Below are positions 1-8,362 of a DNA stretch of 49,932 nucleotides, one piece after another. The translations under genes were made by a program, and so were the position numbers. Every line of letters begins with the position of its first letter. Position 1 is the first letter of the stretch. This DNA comes from Acidobacteriales bacterium 13_1_40CM_3_55_5 (GTDB taxonomy: Bacteria; Acidobacteriota; Terriglobia; Terriglobales; Acidobacteriaceae). The stretch is taken from assembly GCA_001918935.1 (NCBI GenBank), contig MNGW01000069.1, positions 1 to 49,932 on the forward strand, in the 5' to 3' direction. The notes beneath the pieces were generated by a model. It ran no database searches. It was not told the origin of the DNA and worked only from the letters and a program-made list of their open reading frames with translations.

Positions 1-17
1 GACCGGTTCTGGCAGAC

Positions 18-965
18 ATGTTGAACGAGGTTCTAAAGCAGATCGAGCAGCGCAAGCGGTTTGTCCTTACCTCCCACGCGCGCCCGGATGGAGATGCTGT
101 GGGATCGACGCTGGCTTGCTGCCAGATCTTGCGCGCCATGGACAAAAACGCCGAAGTTATTCTGCACGATGGTGTTCCCCGCATCTACCAGCCGCTGCCC
201 TTTGCCAACACAGTGGTGAAAGCGGATAGGGTGAACGGAAATTACGATGCTGCCATCATCCTGGAATGTGACAGCATCCAGCGCACCCGGCTGCAAGGGC
301 TGGAGCAGCAGTTTCTCATCAACATTGATCATCACCTGAGTGGGCGACAGTTTGCTCACATCAATTGGATTGACCCGAAGGCGGTTGCCACTGCGGAAAT
401 GGTCTACCGCCTGGCTCGGGAAGCAGGAGTCACAATTTCCCCAATGATCGCCACTTGCCTCTACACCGCGGTGCTCACGGATACAGGTTCGTTCATGTTT
501 CAAGGCACTAGCGAGCACACTTTCGCGCTGGCGCGGGAACTTGTACTTGCCGGCGCTGATCCGGCGCAGTGCGCGCGCAGTGTTTACTTCGGGCATTCTG
601 CCGCGAAGATGCGTCTGCTGGGCGCAGCGCTTTCCAATCTGCATTGCGATGGGAAGTTGGCGTGGATTTCGGTATCCCAAGGGCAGATGGAGCAGTGCCA
701 GGCAAAAGACGAAGACTGCGAAGGCCTGGTAAATTACGCGCTCTCTATTCAGGATGTTGAAGTCGCAGCATTTTTCCGTGAACTATCCGACGGACGATTT
801 CGAGTGAGCATGCGCAGCAAGGGGTTGTTGAACGTGGCCGCTGTCGCCGAGCGTTTTGGTGGGGGCGGTCATGAATGCGCCAGCGGCTTCTCGGTCGAAG
901 GTCCTCTGTCCGATGCGGTGGCGCGCGTGCTCGGGCAATTGAGAATCGGTCCCTCAGCAGAATAG
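18..965 (+). CDS. nrnA: DHH/DHHA1 family phosphoesterase (NrnA-like nanoRNase/pAp phosphatase)
   Basis: ORF with SHARPDGDAVGS, INIDHH, TDTGSF and C-terminal GGGGHECASGF motifs typical of DHH/DHHA1 proteins. Confidence 0.9.
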   Translation: MLNEVLKQIEQRKRFVLTSHARPDGDAVGSTLACCQILRAMDKNAEVILHDGVPRIYQPLPFANTVVKADRVNGNYDAAIILECDSIQRTRLQGLEQQFLINIDHHLSGRQFAHINWIDPKAVATAEMVYRLAREAGVTISPMIATCLYTAVLTDTGSFMFQGTSEHTFALARELVLAGADPAQCARSVYFGHSAAKMRLLGAALSNLHCDGKLAWISVSQGQMEQCQAKDEDCEGLVNYALSIQDVEVAAFFRELSDGRFRVSMRSKGLLNVAAVAERFGGGGHECASGFSVEGPLSDAVARVLGQLRIGPSAE

Positions 966-971
966 ACATTT

Positions 972-1220
972 ATGGATATATCCCTGGCAAGGCAGATTGT
1001 TTCGTTCGCCGGTGCACTGCTTATTCTGGTCGCCTATACCGGCCAACAAATGAACTGGATGAATGCTCGCAAGCCGGCATACAACATGTTGAATGCCCTC
1101 GGCTCCGCGATTCTCGCCTATATCGCTTTCCGTCCATTCCAGATCGGGTTTGTGGTGCTGGAAGTTGCCTGGGCGCTTATCAGTGTCTACGGGCTGATTC
1201 GCCCGAGGCAGCAGGAATGA
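972..1220 (+). CDS. small integral membrane protein, unknown function
   Basis: 82-aa hydrophobic ORF starting 6 nt after the upstream stop codon. Confidence 0.7.
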   Translation: MDISLARQIVSFAGALLILVAYTGQQMNWMNARKPAYNMLNALGSAILAYIAFRPFQIGFVVLEVAWALISVYGLIRPRQQE

Positions 1221-1223
1221 AGG

Positions 1224-1308
1224 GATTTACGATTTACGATTTACGATTGACGAATTCACCACTACCCGCCCTTGATCCGAAATTGAAAATCGTAAATCGA
1301 CAATCGTG
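1224..1308. repeat. inverted heptad repeat, GATTTAC family
   Basis: GATTTAC GATTTAC GATTTAC GATTGAC, about 25-nt spacer, then AAAATCGTAAATCGACAATCG; CGATTTACGATT / AATCGTAAATCG pairs perfectly. Confidence 0.85.
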
Positions 1309-2940
1309 CTTGCCGGTGCTGCGTTGAACCAGCGCTCTCGTTCTTACACAGATTGGCTGCTGCTGGCCGGTTTTTGTGGTTTTTTGTTTTTCTGGGGTCT
1401 CGGATATTTCGGCCTGATTGGCGCCGATGAACCGCGCTATGCCCAGGTAGCGCGCGAAATGCTCGAACGCCGTAATTGGATTACCCCCTTCCTGGATGGC
1501 AAGCCGTGGCTGGAAAAACCTGTCCTCTATTACTGGGAAGCAATGTTGGTCTACAGCGTTGCCGGGGTGAGCGATTGGGCTGCGCGTGTTCCCTCGGCTT
1601 TGAATGCCACCTTGATGTCGATTGCGGTCTATTTATTTCTGCGACGTTTTCGTCCGGCGTTTCAACTCGATGGCGCCCTGATGACAGCCTCGGCAGCGGG
1701 AGTGATTGGCTTTGCCCGCGCCGCGTCCATGGATATGCCACTTGCGGCGATGTTCACGATCGCATTGCTCGGCTGGTATGGTTGGTATGAGAGTGGAGCG
1801 AAGCGTTACCTCGCGCTGTTCTACGTTTCTCTGGGATTGGCAACCCTGGCGAAGGGGCCCGTGGCACCGTTTTTGGCAGCCGCAATCATTATTATTTTTG
1901 CCGTAACCGCCACACACCTGATACTGGTTGTACGCACCTTTTGGATTCCGGGAATTGTTCTCTTTTGTGCGATCACCCTGCCCTGGTACATAGCGGTTCA
2001 AATTAAAAATCCAGAGTTTTTCAGGGTCTTCGTTCTGCAGCACAACTTGGCACGCTTCGGGACTGACCTCTATCAACATAAAGAATCGTTCTGGTATTAC
2101 GTGCCGGTCCTTTTGTTGGGATTGATCCCTTGGACCGTCTTTGTCGCCGCGGCTCTGCTCGACAGCATTCGGGCCTGGTGGTCCGAACGAAAGCAATCGT
2201 TTCAGCCTGAGAATGCATTGAACGTTTTTTTGGTGACCTGGCTGATCGTGCCCGGCGTTTTCTTTTCCTTCTCACAATCGAAACTTCCAGGCTATATGCT
2301 GCCGGCGCTGCCTGCCGGGACATTACTGCTGGCAGAGTACATTCGACGGCGTGTCCTGATGGCGGATCCGCGCCCAGATTATCTCCTAGTAATTTGTCAT
2401 TCGATTGTGGCGGCATTTCCACTGATTCCAGCGCTCATGCTGAACTACATTCCTCTTCAGCATCGACTGCCATGGGGCAGTGCACTTGCGATTTCCAGCG
2501 CACTCGCTGCCGCGCTGGCGATCGCGATGGTGGTGACGTTGCGTACCCAGTTAGGTCTGGGCATGCTCAGGTTTGTGACCCTGATTCCGGTGGTGCTATC
2601 TCTGGCTGCCGTATTGCGCAATGCAGCTCCCACGCTGGATGCAACTCTGTCCGCGCGTCCGCTGGTCAATCAGATCGATCGGATGGAGAACAAGCGATTG
2701 CCCATCGCGGGCTTTCGTCTGTCGCGAGAGACGGAATACGGTCTCGAGTTTTACCGCAATCAGATCATCGCGAGATACAACTGGGGACAGATACCGTTTG
2801 GAGAACATCTAGTTGTTGCCCCAAGCGGACTGCAGAGTGCAATTGCTGAAAAAGTAGCGGACCGGCGCGTGCTGTATCTGGGAACCTTTGCGCCGCAGGG
2901 ATTAGATTATTACTGGGTAGGGGCGAAGGGCAGCCATTAG
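1306..2940 (+). CDS. glycosyltransferase family 39 / ArnT-like membrane protein
   Basis: Multi-TM ORF with GLIGADEPRYAQVAREM and PWLEKPVLYYW motifs; GTG start lies at the edge of the repeat. Confidence 0.87.
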   Translation: MLAGAALNQRSRSYTDWLLLAGFCGFLFFWGLGYFGLIGADEPRYAQVAREMLERRNWITPFLDGKPWLEKPVLYYWEAMLVYSVAGVSDWAARVPSALNATLMSIAVYLFLRRFRPAFQLDGALMTASAAGVIGFARAASMDMPLAAMFTIALLGWYGWYESGAKRYLALFYVSLGLATLAKGPVAPFLAAAIIIIFAVTATHLILVVRTFWIPGIVLFCAITLPWYIAVQIKNPEFFRVFVLQHNLARFGTDLYQHKESFWYYVPVLLLGLIPWTVFVAAALLDSIRAWWSERKQSFQPENALNVFLVTWLIVPGVFFSFSQSKLPGYMLPALPAGTLLLAEYIRRRVLMADPRPDYLLVICHSIVAAFPLIPALMLNYIPLQHRLPWGSALAISSALAAALAIAMVVTLRTQLGLGMLRFVTLIPVVLSLAAVLRNAAPTLDATLSARPLVNQIDRMENKRLPIAGFRLSRETEYGLEFYRNQIIARYNWGQIPFGEHLVVAPSGLQSAIAEKVADRRVLYLGTFAPQGLDYYWVGAKGSH

Positions 2941-3079
2941 CAGCTAAGCGTCGAACCGTAATCCGCGCGCATCCGATATTGCTTGTTCATGTTCCCGCGT
3001 TTGCCTGCTGCTCGCTAAAGCACTACACTCCATTTTCGCGACACCAACGCTTGCCGCTATAGCCTCTCAGGAGCCACGG

Positions 3080-4024
3080 TTGGAAATTCTCGATCTTAGA
3101 CACTTTTCCTCCGTGGACCTGCGTGCCTTGCTGAATGACGAAATCCAGCTGTGGGGCCGGCTTCTTTCGTGGGACTATAGTGGCTCCGCCGATATGATTC
3201 TGCGCTATGTAGACGCGAAAATCCTGCCCGGCTATGCTGCGATTGATCGGGGGCGCATTTTCGGGTACGCATTTTTTGTGTACGAAGGCAGTAAGGGCGT
3301 CATCGGCGATTTGTTTGTGGCTAATGGCGATCGCCTTCCTGACCCTCACGAGGTGGAATCACGCCTGCTGATGCATGTGATTGAAACTCTGCAACAGTCT
3401 CCGGGTATTCATCGCGTCGAAGCGCAATTGCTGGCTCACGAAGCCGGATTGGTTGCGCGTCCCTTCGTGGATCAAGGTTTTCAGCGTCACGCCCGGCTCT
3501 TCATGGTTCTTCCGCTGGTGAAAGCGAGCAAACCGGCAGCCAAGGCTCAATCAGAGATTGAAATCCGGCGTTGGTCGGAGCCCGATTACCAGTCTGCGGC
3601 GGCCGTGATCACTACCGCTTATCGCGGCCACGTGGATTCTCAGATCAACGATCAATACCGCACGCTGAGCGGCTCGTTACGTTTCCTGAATAACATCGTG
3701 CGCTTTCCAGGATGCGGAACCTTTGATCCTGATTCGTCTTTTGTTGCGGTGCACAAGCAGACGCGAAGTTTGGCTGGGCTTATTTTATGTTCTCGAGTGC
3801 GGCATGACGTGGGCCACGTCACGCAATTGTGCGTGCTGCCCGAGTACCGCTCGCATGGAATCGGGCAGTCGTTGCTGGCAGCCACAGCAGTGAATCTTCA
3901 GCAGCGTAATTTCTCAACGCTGTCGCTTACCGTCACTGAGGCCAATACGCACGCCATAGATCTCTATCGCTACTTGGGATTCGATATCAAACGCGTTTTC
4001 GATGCTTTCGTTTGGGAAGGTTAG
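3080..4024 (+). CDS. GNAT family N-acetyltransferase
   Basis: C-terminal QLCVLPEYRSHGIGQSLL...VTEANTHAIDLYRYLGF acetyl-CoA binding signature; TTG start. Confidence 0.87.
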   Translation: MEILDLRHFSSVDLRALLNDEIQLWGRLLSWDYSGSADMILRYVDAKILPGYAAIDRGRIFGYAFFVYEGSKGVIGDLFVANGDRLPDPHEVESRLLMHVIETLQQSPGIHRVEAQLLAHEAGLVARPFVDQGFQRHARLFMVLPLVKASKPAAKAQSEIEIRRWSEPDYQSAAAVITTAYRGHVDSQINDQYRTLSGSLRFLNNIVRFPGCGTFDPDSSFVAVHKQTRSLAGLILCSRVRHDVGHVTQLCVLPEYRSHGIGQSLLAATAVNLQQRNFSTLSLTVTEANTHAIDLYRYLGFDIKRVFDAFVWEG

Positions 4025-4035
4025 ATTTTCGGGAA

Positions 4036-4248
4036 TCAGCGTCTCAGTAACCACATCACCCATCCCGCCACGAAGACTCCGCCCACGAACATTGCGAAGC
4101 AGTAAAGACCGTAACGGATCTGCTCGCGCGCGTCGTTCCGCTGCGTGATGCCGAAAACGATAGAAGCGAATACGGAGAACAGCAATGCGGCGGTGAAATG
4201 GGATAGTTCCAGAGTCATTTGGGCCAGGATCATTTGTGCCATGATCAT
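4036..4248 (-). CDS. small membrane protein
   Basis: 70-aa hydrophobic ORF; start overlaps stop of 4245..4679. Confidence 0.6.
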   Translation of the reverse strand: MIMAQMILAQMTLELSHFTAALLFSVFASIVFGITQRNDAREQIRYGLYCFAMFVGGVFVAGWVMWLLRR

Positions 4249-4679
4249 GGTTTCTTTCCGATAGCGATATGATAAGCGTCTGCCACGCTGATGAAATTCA
4301 GCAGTCCGGCGACAATGATGAATTTCGTGCCATAGTCGGCGGTGGCGTGCGCAATGGCTCCCTGTCCCCAGTCCATAACACGAGTCACGATATAGAGCCC
4401 GCCTGCTCCTAAATCACCGACAAACCCCAGGATGTCGAGAATATCTCCACCATTCGGACGGTAGACACGCCCTTGCATCGCGAGCCCAAGGAAAAACATG
4501 GTAGTGATGGAGAACATGAGCAGCAGGCCACGAATCCAGCGTTTCTGGATGAGGTGACCCGCGCCGGGAATCAGCCAACCCAAGGCGGGCGCGAGCACCG
4601 ACATGGTGGTCATTGGCTGCGTTGTCGTGGAGTTTCTTACTTCCACAGTTTTCGGTTTGCTTACCGACGAATTTGCCAT
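4245..4679 (-). CDS. membrane protein, DUF6677-like
   Basis: LGWLIPGAGHLIQKRWIRGLLL motif and several TM segments. Confidence 0.65.
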   Translation of the reverse strand: MANSSVSKPKTVEVRNSTTTQPMTTMSVLAPALGWLIPGAGHLIQKRWIRGLLLMFSITTMFFLGLAMQGRVYRPNGGDILDILGFVGDLGAGGLYIVTRVMDWGQGAIAHATADYGTKFIIVAGLLNFISVADAYHIAIGKKP

Positions 4680-5852
4680 TCAGATGGTCACGATCTCGTT
4701 TTGAATTTTACCGGTTACTTCCGCCGCCTTAGGCCGGACCAGCACGTTGACTTCGCTGCGGACGCCGAATTCGGGCAGATAAATTCCGGGTTCGATGGAG
4801 AAGCAGGAGTTGGCCAGAATGCGTCGATCATCGTGAACCTCGAGATCGTCCATGTTGGCGCCGTTGGCATGGACATCGGTGCCGATGGAATGCCCGGTGC
4901 GATGAATGAAATATTCTCCGAAGCCGGCCTTTTTTATATGTCCGCGGACCGCTCGATCGACTTCCCATCCAGCGATCTGACGTTCCGCGGCGACAGCTTC
5001 CTTCACGGTCTTCACTCCGGCGTCGCGCGCTTGAGAGACGATCTGGAATATCTCGCGCATACGATCCGATGGGGCCTTGCCCACGGATCCCGTCCACGTA
5101 ATATCGTAGTACACAGCGTCGGGCGTATTCTTCTTGGCCCAGACATCCAGCAGGACGAAATCGCCTTGACGGATGGGGGCAGAAGTCTTTTCCTGCGGCT
5201 CGTAATGCGGGTTGCCGCTGTTGGCATTCACGGCAACGATGGGCGGGTCGTCCGTAATCAGATTTTCACGGGCGAAAGCCTCCATGAACCAGTGTTGAAT
5301 GTCACTCTCGGTTGTGCCGCCATTGCGGACGCGGCGACCGATCTCCTTGAAGGCGGCGGCGGTGATGGAGTCAATCGCATCGCGCGCAGCAAAGTGAGTC
5401 TTGATCTGCTCCTCGGTCCAGGTAGCTTCGAATTGCGCCACCAAGTCACCGGAACTGACCACGTTCTTGCCCAGCCCGCGGATCATTTCCAGCGTGCCGC
5501 CGTCCACCAACGAAACGTAGAAGACCAGGTTGTTCGGCGAATATTGCATGGCGATGTCGCGAAAATTCGATAACATCGCCTTCACCTGGTCGAACAGCTC
5601 TTGCCAGCCCGCATACTGGAGCTTGCTGCCGGGCAGAGTGTCCAGGTGGCCGGATTCAATTTTGTGGACAAGTTTAACCGGCTCTCCCTTGGCAGGGATG
5701 ACATAAAACCACCGTCGCGTGACCATCAGGCCAGCGGGAATTCCAAGAACGCGATATGCAATGGGATCGCGATGGTGATGATCATAGAAGAGCCACGCGT
5801 CCATATTGCGTTCACGCAGGACAGCTTGTATGGCTGGAAGGTTCATCGGCAA
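4680..5852 (-). CDS. M24 family metallopeptidase (Xaa-Pro aminopeptidase-like)
   Basis: FVLLDVWAKK, HRTGHSIGTDVHANGANMDD and SIEPGIYLPEFGVRSEVNV motifs. Confidence 0.92.
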   Translation of the reverse strand: MPMNLPAIQAVLRERNMDAWLFYDHHHRDPIAYRVLGIPAGLMVTRRWFYVIPAKGEPVKLVHKIESGHLDTLPGSKLQYAGWQELFDQVKAMLSNFRDIAMQYSPNNLVFYVSLVDGGTLEMIRGLGKNVVSSGDLVAQFEATWTEEQIKTHFAARDAIDSITAAAFKEIGRRVRNGGTTESDIQHWFMEAFARENLITDDPPIVAVNANSGNPHYEPQEKTSAPIRQGDFVLLDVWAKKNTPDAVYYDITWTGSVGKAPSDRMREIFQIVSQARDAGVKTVKEAVAAERQIAGWEVDRAVRGHIKKAGFGEYFIHRTGHSIGTDVHANGANMDDLEVHDDRRILANSCFSIEPGIYLPEFGVRSEVNVLVRPKAAEVTGKIQNEIVTI

Positions 5853-5936
5853 ACAACCATTCTAAACAACTGCGCGGTTTTGAGCGAATCGTGCTGAGTT
5901 CTATGCGCGCAGCTAGGAAAGAATTTGCTGCTCCAT

Positions 5937-7208
5937 CTAGCTTGCCGGAATGTTGCTGGTACGTACTTTTTTGTCATAAATCCAGAGCAGTGCCGCGGTA
6001 GCCACGCCCACCGCAGTGACAGCCCACCAGATCCGGCCGGGCTGGTGCTTGACCTCTCCGAAATGATGAATCAGCAGTCCACCGAACCAGCCCCCGATAA
6101 GAGATCCGATTCCAATGGGTAAAAAGGCAAATCCCATATATGTCCCCTGTTGACCCGGAGGCGCGAGGCGGGAAATGTATTCGTAGTAACGAGGCGATTG
6201 GGTGATCTCGCCGAGAGAAACCGCGAACAGTGTCACTACCACCATCAGCACTGAGGGATGCACGATCAGAATTACCCACGCGAGGGCTGAAATCAACGTG
6301 CCCAGCGTGATGGCGCGGAGAGCCGGTATCCGTTGCGTGAGAAAACTTACAACCATCTGTAGTGCTATCACGGTCAGTGGCCCGGTGACGAGCAGCAGTT
6401 CGGTGTTCGCGTTTGGATCGATGTAATCATGAACGTACAGAGGCAGGATGATGAATTCTTGCCAGTAGACAATCCAATATCCAGAAAAAATCAAAAGAAA
6501 AAGCATGAAGCGCGGGTTGGAGAGGACAGTTACGAAATTTTTTGCTGCCTGGCCCAGGCTGACGGTCTGCGTCTCACCCGAGCGCTGCGGCTCTTTAAAG
6601 AACAGCAACACGGCGAAGAACATTAAAAACACGCTCAATGCCGCCACACGAAATACATTTTCCACACTCATGTGCTGGTGGACCCAGGATGCGACGTACG
6701 GTCCAGCAGCTCCGCCGATGTTCACTAACGTGTAATAAATGGAATAACCGATGGAACGAACGTTCTCCTTGGACGCGCGCGCTGTTGTCCCGACGACGCA
6801 AGGCTTGACCAGCGCGATGCCCAGAGCAGGGAGCATCAACACCAGAGCTACCAGCACGCCCAGCGGCATGGCATTGCGGATAGGAGCGAGCCAAGATGCC
6901 CCCAGGGATCCGAGTAAGAAGTACGAGCAACTGAGGATCAGGTAGGCTAGCGACAGTGACCGTCGAAAGCCGAGCCGGTCGGCGAGAGTTCCGCCGAATG
7001 CAGCTAGAAACCATACCAGTCCGCCGAATAATCCAGTCAGGCTGCTGGCTTGCTTGACGTCAAAATTCAAACTCTCGTGAAGATACCGCGCAAGAGAAGC
7101 GAAGGCAGCGTAGTAAGACAGCCGTTCGAACAGTTCGCTGATGTTCGCGACCCAGAAGGGACGCTCGAAGCCGGTGCGAATCTCATGCAGGCGTTCGGCA
7201 AAGGTCAT
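5937..7208 (-). CDS. MFS transporter (POT/peptide-like)
   Basis: 12-TM-like ORF; SIYYTLVNIGGAAGP and Lx3ADRLGFRRSL motifs. Confidence 0.85.
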   Translation of the reverse strand: MTFAERLHEIRTGFERPFWVANISELFERLSYYAAFASLARYLHESLNFDVKQASSLTGLFGGLVWFLAAFGGTLADRLGFRRSLSLAYLILSCSYFLLGSLGASWLAPIRNAMPLGVLVALVLMLPALGIALVKPCVVGTTARASKENVRSIGYSIYYTLVNIGGAAGPYVASWVHQHMSVENVFRVAALSVFLMFFAVLLFFKEPQRSGETQTVSLGQAAKNFVTVLSNPRFMLFLLIFSGYWIVYWQEFIILPLYVHDYIDPNANTELLLVTGPLTVIALQMVVSFLTQRIPALRAITLGTLISALAWVILIVHPSVLMVVVTLFAVSLGEITQSPRYYEYISRLAPPGQQGTYMGFAFLPIGIGSLIGGWFGGLLIHHFGEVKHQPGRIWWAVTAVGVATAALLWIYDKKVRTSNIPAS

Positions 7209-7224
7209 TGAGTTCTCTCTGAGC

Positions 7225-7251
7225 GTGTGGCGCGGGCGCCCTCGCCCGCGT
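7225..7251. repeat. GC-rich hairpin repeat, copy 1
   Basis: gtgtggcgcgggcgccctcgcccgcgt; internal stem CGCGGGCG-ccct-CGCCCGCG; matches reverse complement of 8329..8355 at 26/27. Confidence 0.9.
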
Positions 7252-7573
7252 CATTGCGACGCGAATAAAGCCTTCCTGACTTCCTCGGCAGCCAGTCCTG
7301 TCACACGGATGATCTTCCTGCGGCTGCTTTGGCCGGACGCTATGGTAACGGAGGAACGCGGAACCTTCAAAAGATTTGCCAGGAATTCGATACAGGCCTG
7401 GTTGGCGCGCGGCCGTCCGATGCAGGGGCCGCGACCGACAGCTTGAGCGCGTCGCCGAGTTCGCCGGCGATAGCATTTTTCTTGGCGTGCGGATGCACGT
7501 TGACGGCAAAGAGTATGGATGCCGCTAAGGCATTTTTCTGTCGCCAAAGATCGCTGTGCCTAGCCGCACACAC
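7251..7573 (-). pseudogene. yggU: DUF167/YggU family protein, frameshifted
   Basis: N-terminal half ILFAVNVHPHAKKNAIAGELGDALKLSVAAPASDGRA in one frame; C-terminal half NQACIEFLANLLKVPRSSVTIASGQSSRRKIIRV in another; junction at GC run about 7404-7412. Confidence 0.8.
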
Positions 7574-8229
7574 GTCGAGCCTTCCTCAATGGCGATTTCA
7601 AAGTCGTAAGACATCCCCATGGAGAGCATGTTCATGTTCACTCCGGGCAACTGACGCGTGCCGATCTCCTCTTGCAGTTCACGCAGTTTCCGAAAATACG
7701 GCCGCGCTTCTTGCGGATTGTCCGTGAGCGGAGGAATCGTCATCAAGCCGCGAATTTCCAGATGCTCCAACAAATGTGAAGCCTGAAGAATTTTTTCCAG
7801 CTCCTGCGAGCCAGGCGCTACACCAGTCTTGGCAGCCTCGCCTCCTACGTTGATTTCGACCAACACTCCTAGCTTCTTGCCGACTTGTTGTGCGGCGGAG
7901 TTGAGCTTCTGGGCAAGCCGCAGTGAGTCAATCGAGTCCACGGCGCCGAATAACTCAGCCGCCTTGGCAGCTTTGTTGGTCTGCAGATGACCGATCATGT
8001 GCCACTCGGCATCTGATAAATCCCGCAAAGCGTCGACTTTCCCGGCAAATTCCTGGACGCGGTTTTCGCCGAACACTCGCATTCCCGCCAAGTGAGCTGC
8101 ACGAATGAGCTCTGGCGGAACGGTCTTGCTCACTGCCATCAGCGTGACCGCATCCGGATCGCGTCCAGTTCGTTTGGCCGCAGCATTCATTCGTTCGCGG
8201 ACCATGGCAATGTTGTCTGCGACCGGCAT
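7525..8229 (-). CDS. yggS: YggS family PLP-binding protein
   Basis: VTLMAVSKTVPPELIRAA, GENRVQEF, WHMIGHLQTNKAAKA, LSMGMSYDFEIAIEEGSTCVRLGTAIFG; start set at MPVADNIAMVRERM. Confidence 0.93.
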   Translation of the reverse strand: MPVADNIAMVRERMNAAAKRTGRDPDAVTLMAVSKTVPPELIRAAHLAGMRVFGENRVQEFAGKVDALRDLSDAEWHMIGHLQTNKAAKAAELFGAVDSIDSLRLAQKLNSAAQQVGKKLGVLVEINVGGEAAKTGVAPGSQELEKILQASHLLEHLEIRGLMTIPPLTDNPQEARPYFRKLRELQEEIGTRQLPGVNMNMLSMGMSYDFEIAIEEGSTCVRLGTAIFGDRKMP

Positions 8230-8243
8230 GGATAAAACAATAA

Positions 8244-8273
8244 ACCACGAAGGACACGAAGTTACACGAAGGA
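8244..8273. repeat. nonamer tandem repeat (ACACGAAGG-like, 3 copies)
   Basis: CCACGAAGG ACACGAAGT T ACACGAAGG just upstream of yggS start. Confidence 0.75.
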
Positions 8274-8328
8274 AGGCTAAGAAACGTTTTTTGGTACGGC
8301 TAACTTCGGGTTGGAGCCTTGCCTGGGG

Positions 8329-8355
8329 ACGCGGGCGAGGGCGCCCGTGCCACAC
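8329..8355. repeat. GC-rich hairpin repeat, copy 2 (inverted relative to 7225..7251)
   Basis: acgcgggcgagggcgcccgtgccacac. Confidence 0.9.
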
Positions 8356-8362
8356 GTTTCGA

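Noticed and set aside
875-1327. 150-aa plus-strand ORF
   Set aside because: Overlaps nrnA 3' end, the small membrane gene and the heptad repeat in another frame
4473-5573. 366-aa plus-strand ORF
   Set aside because: Antisense to the clear M24 peptidase and neighbouring membrane gene; composition looks like shadow coding
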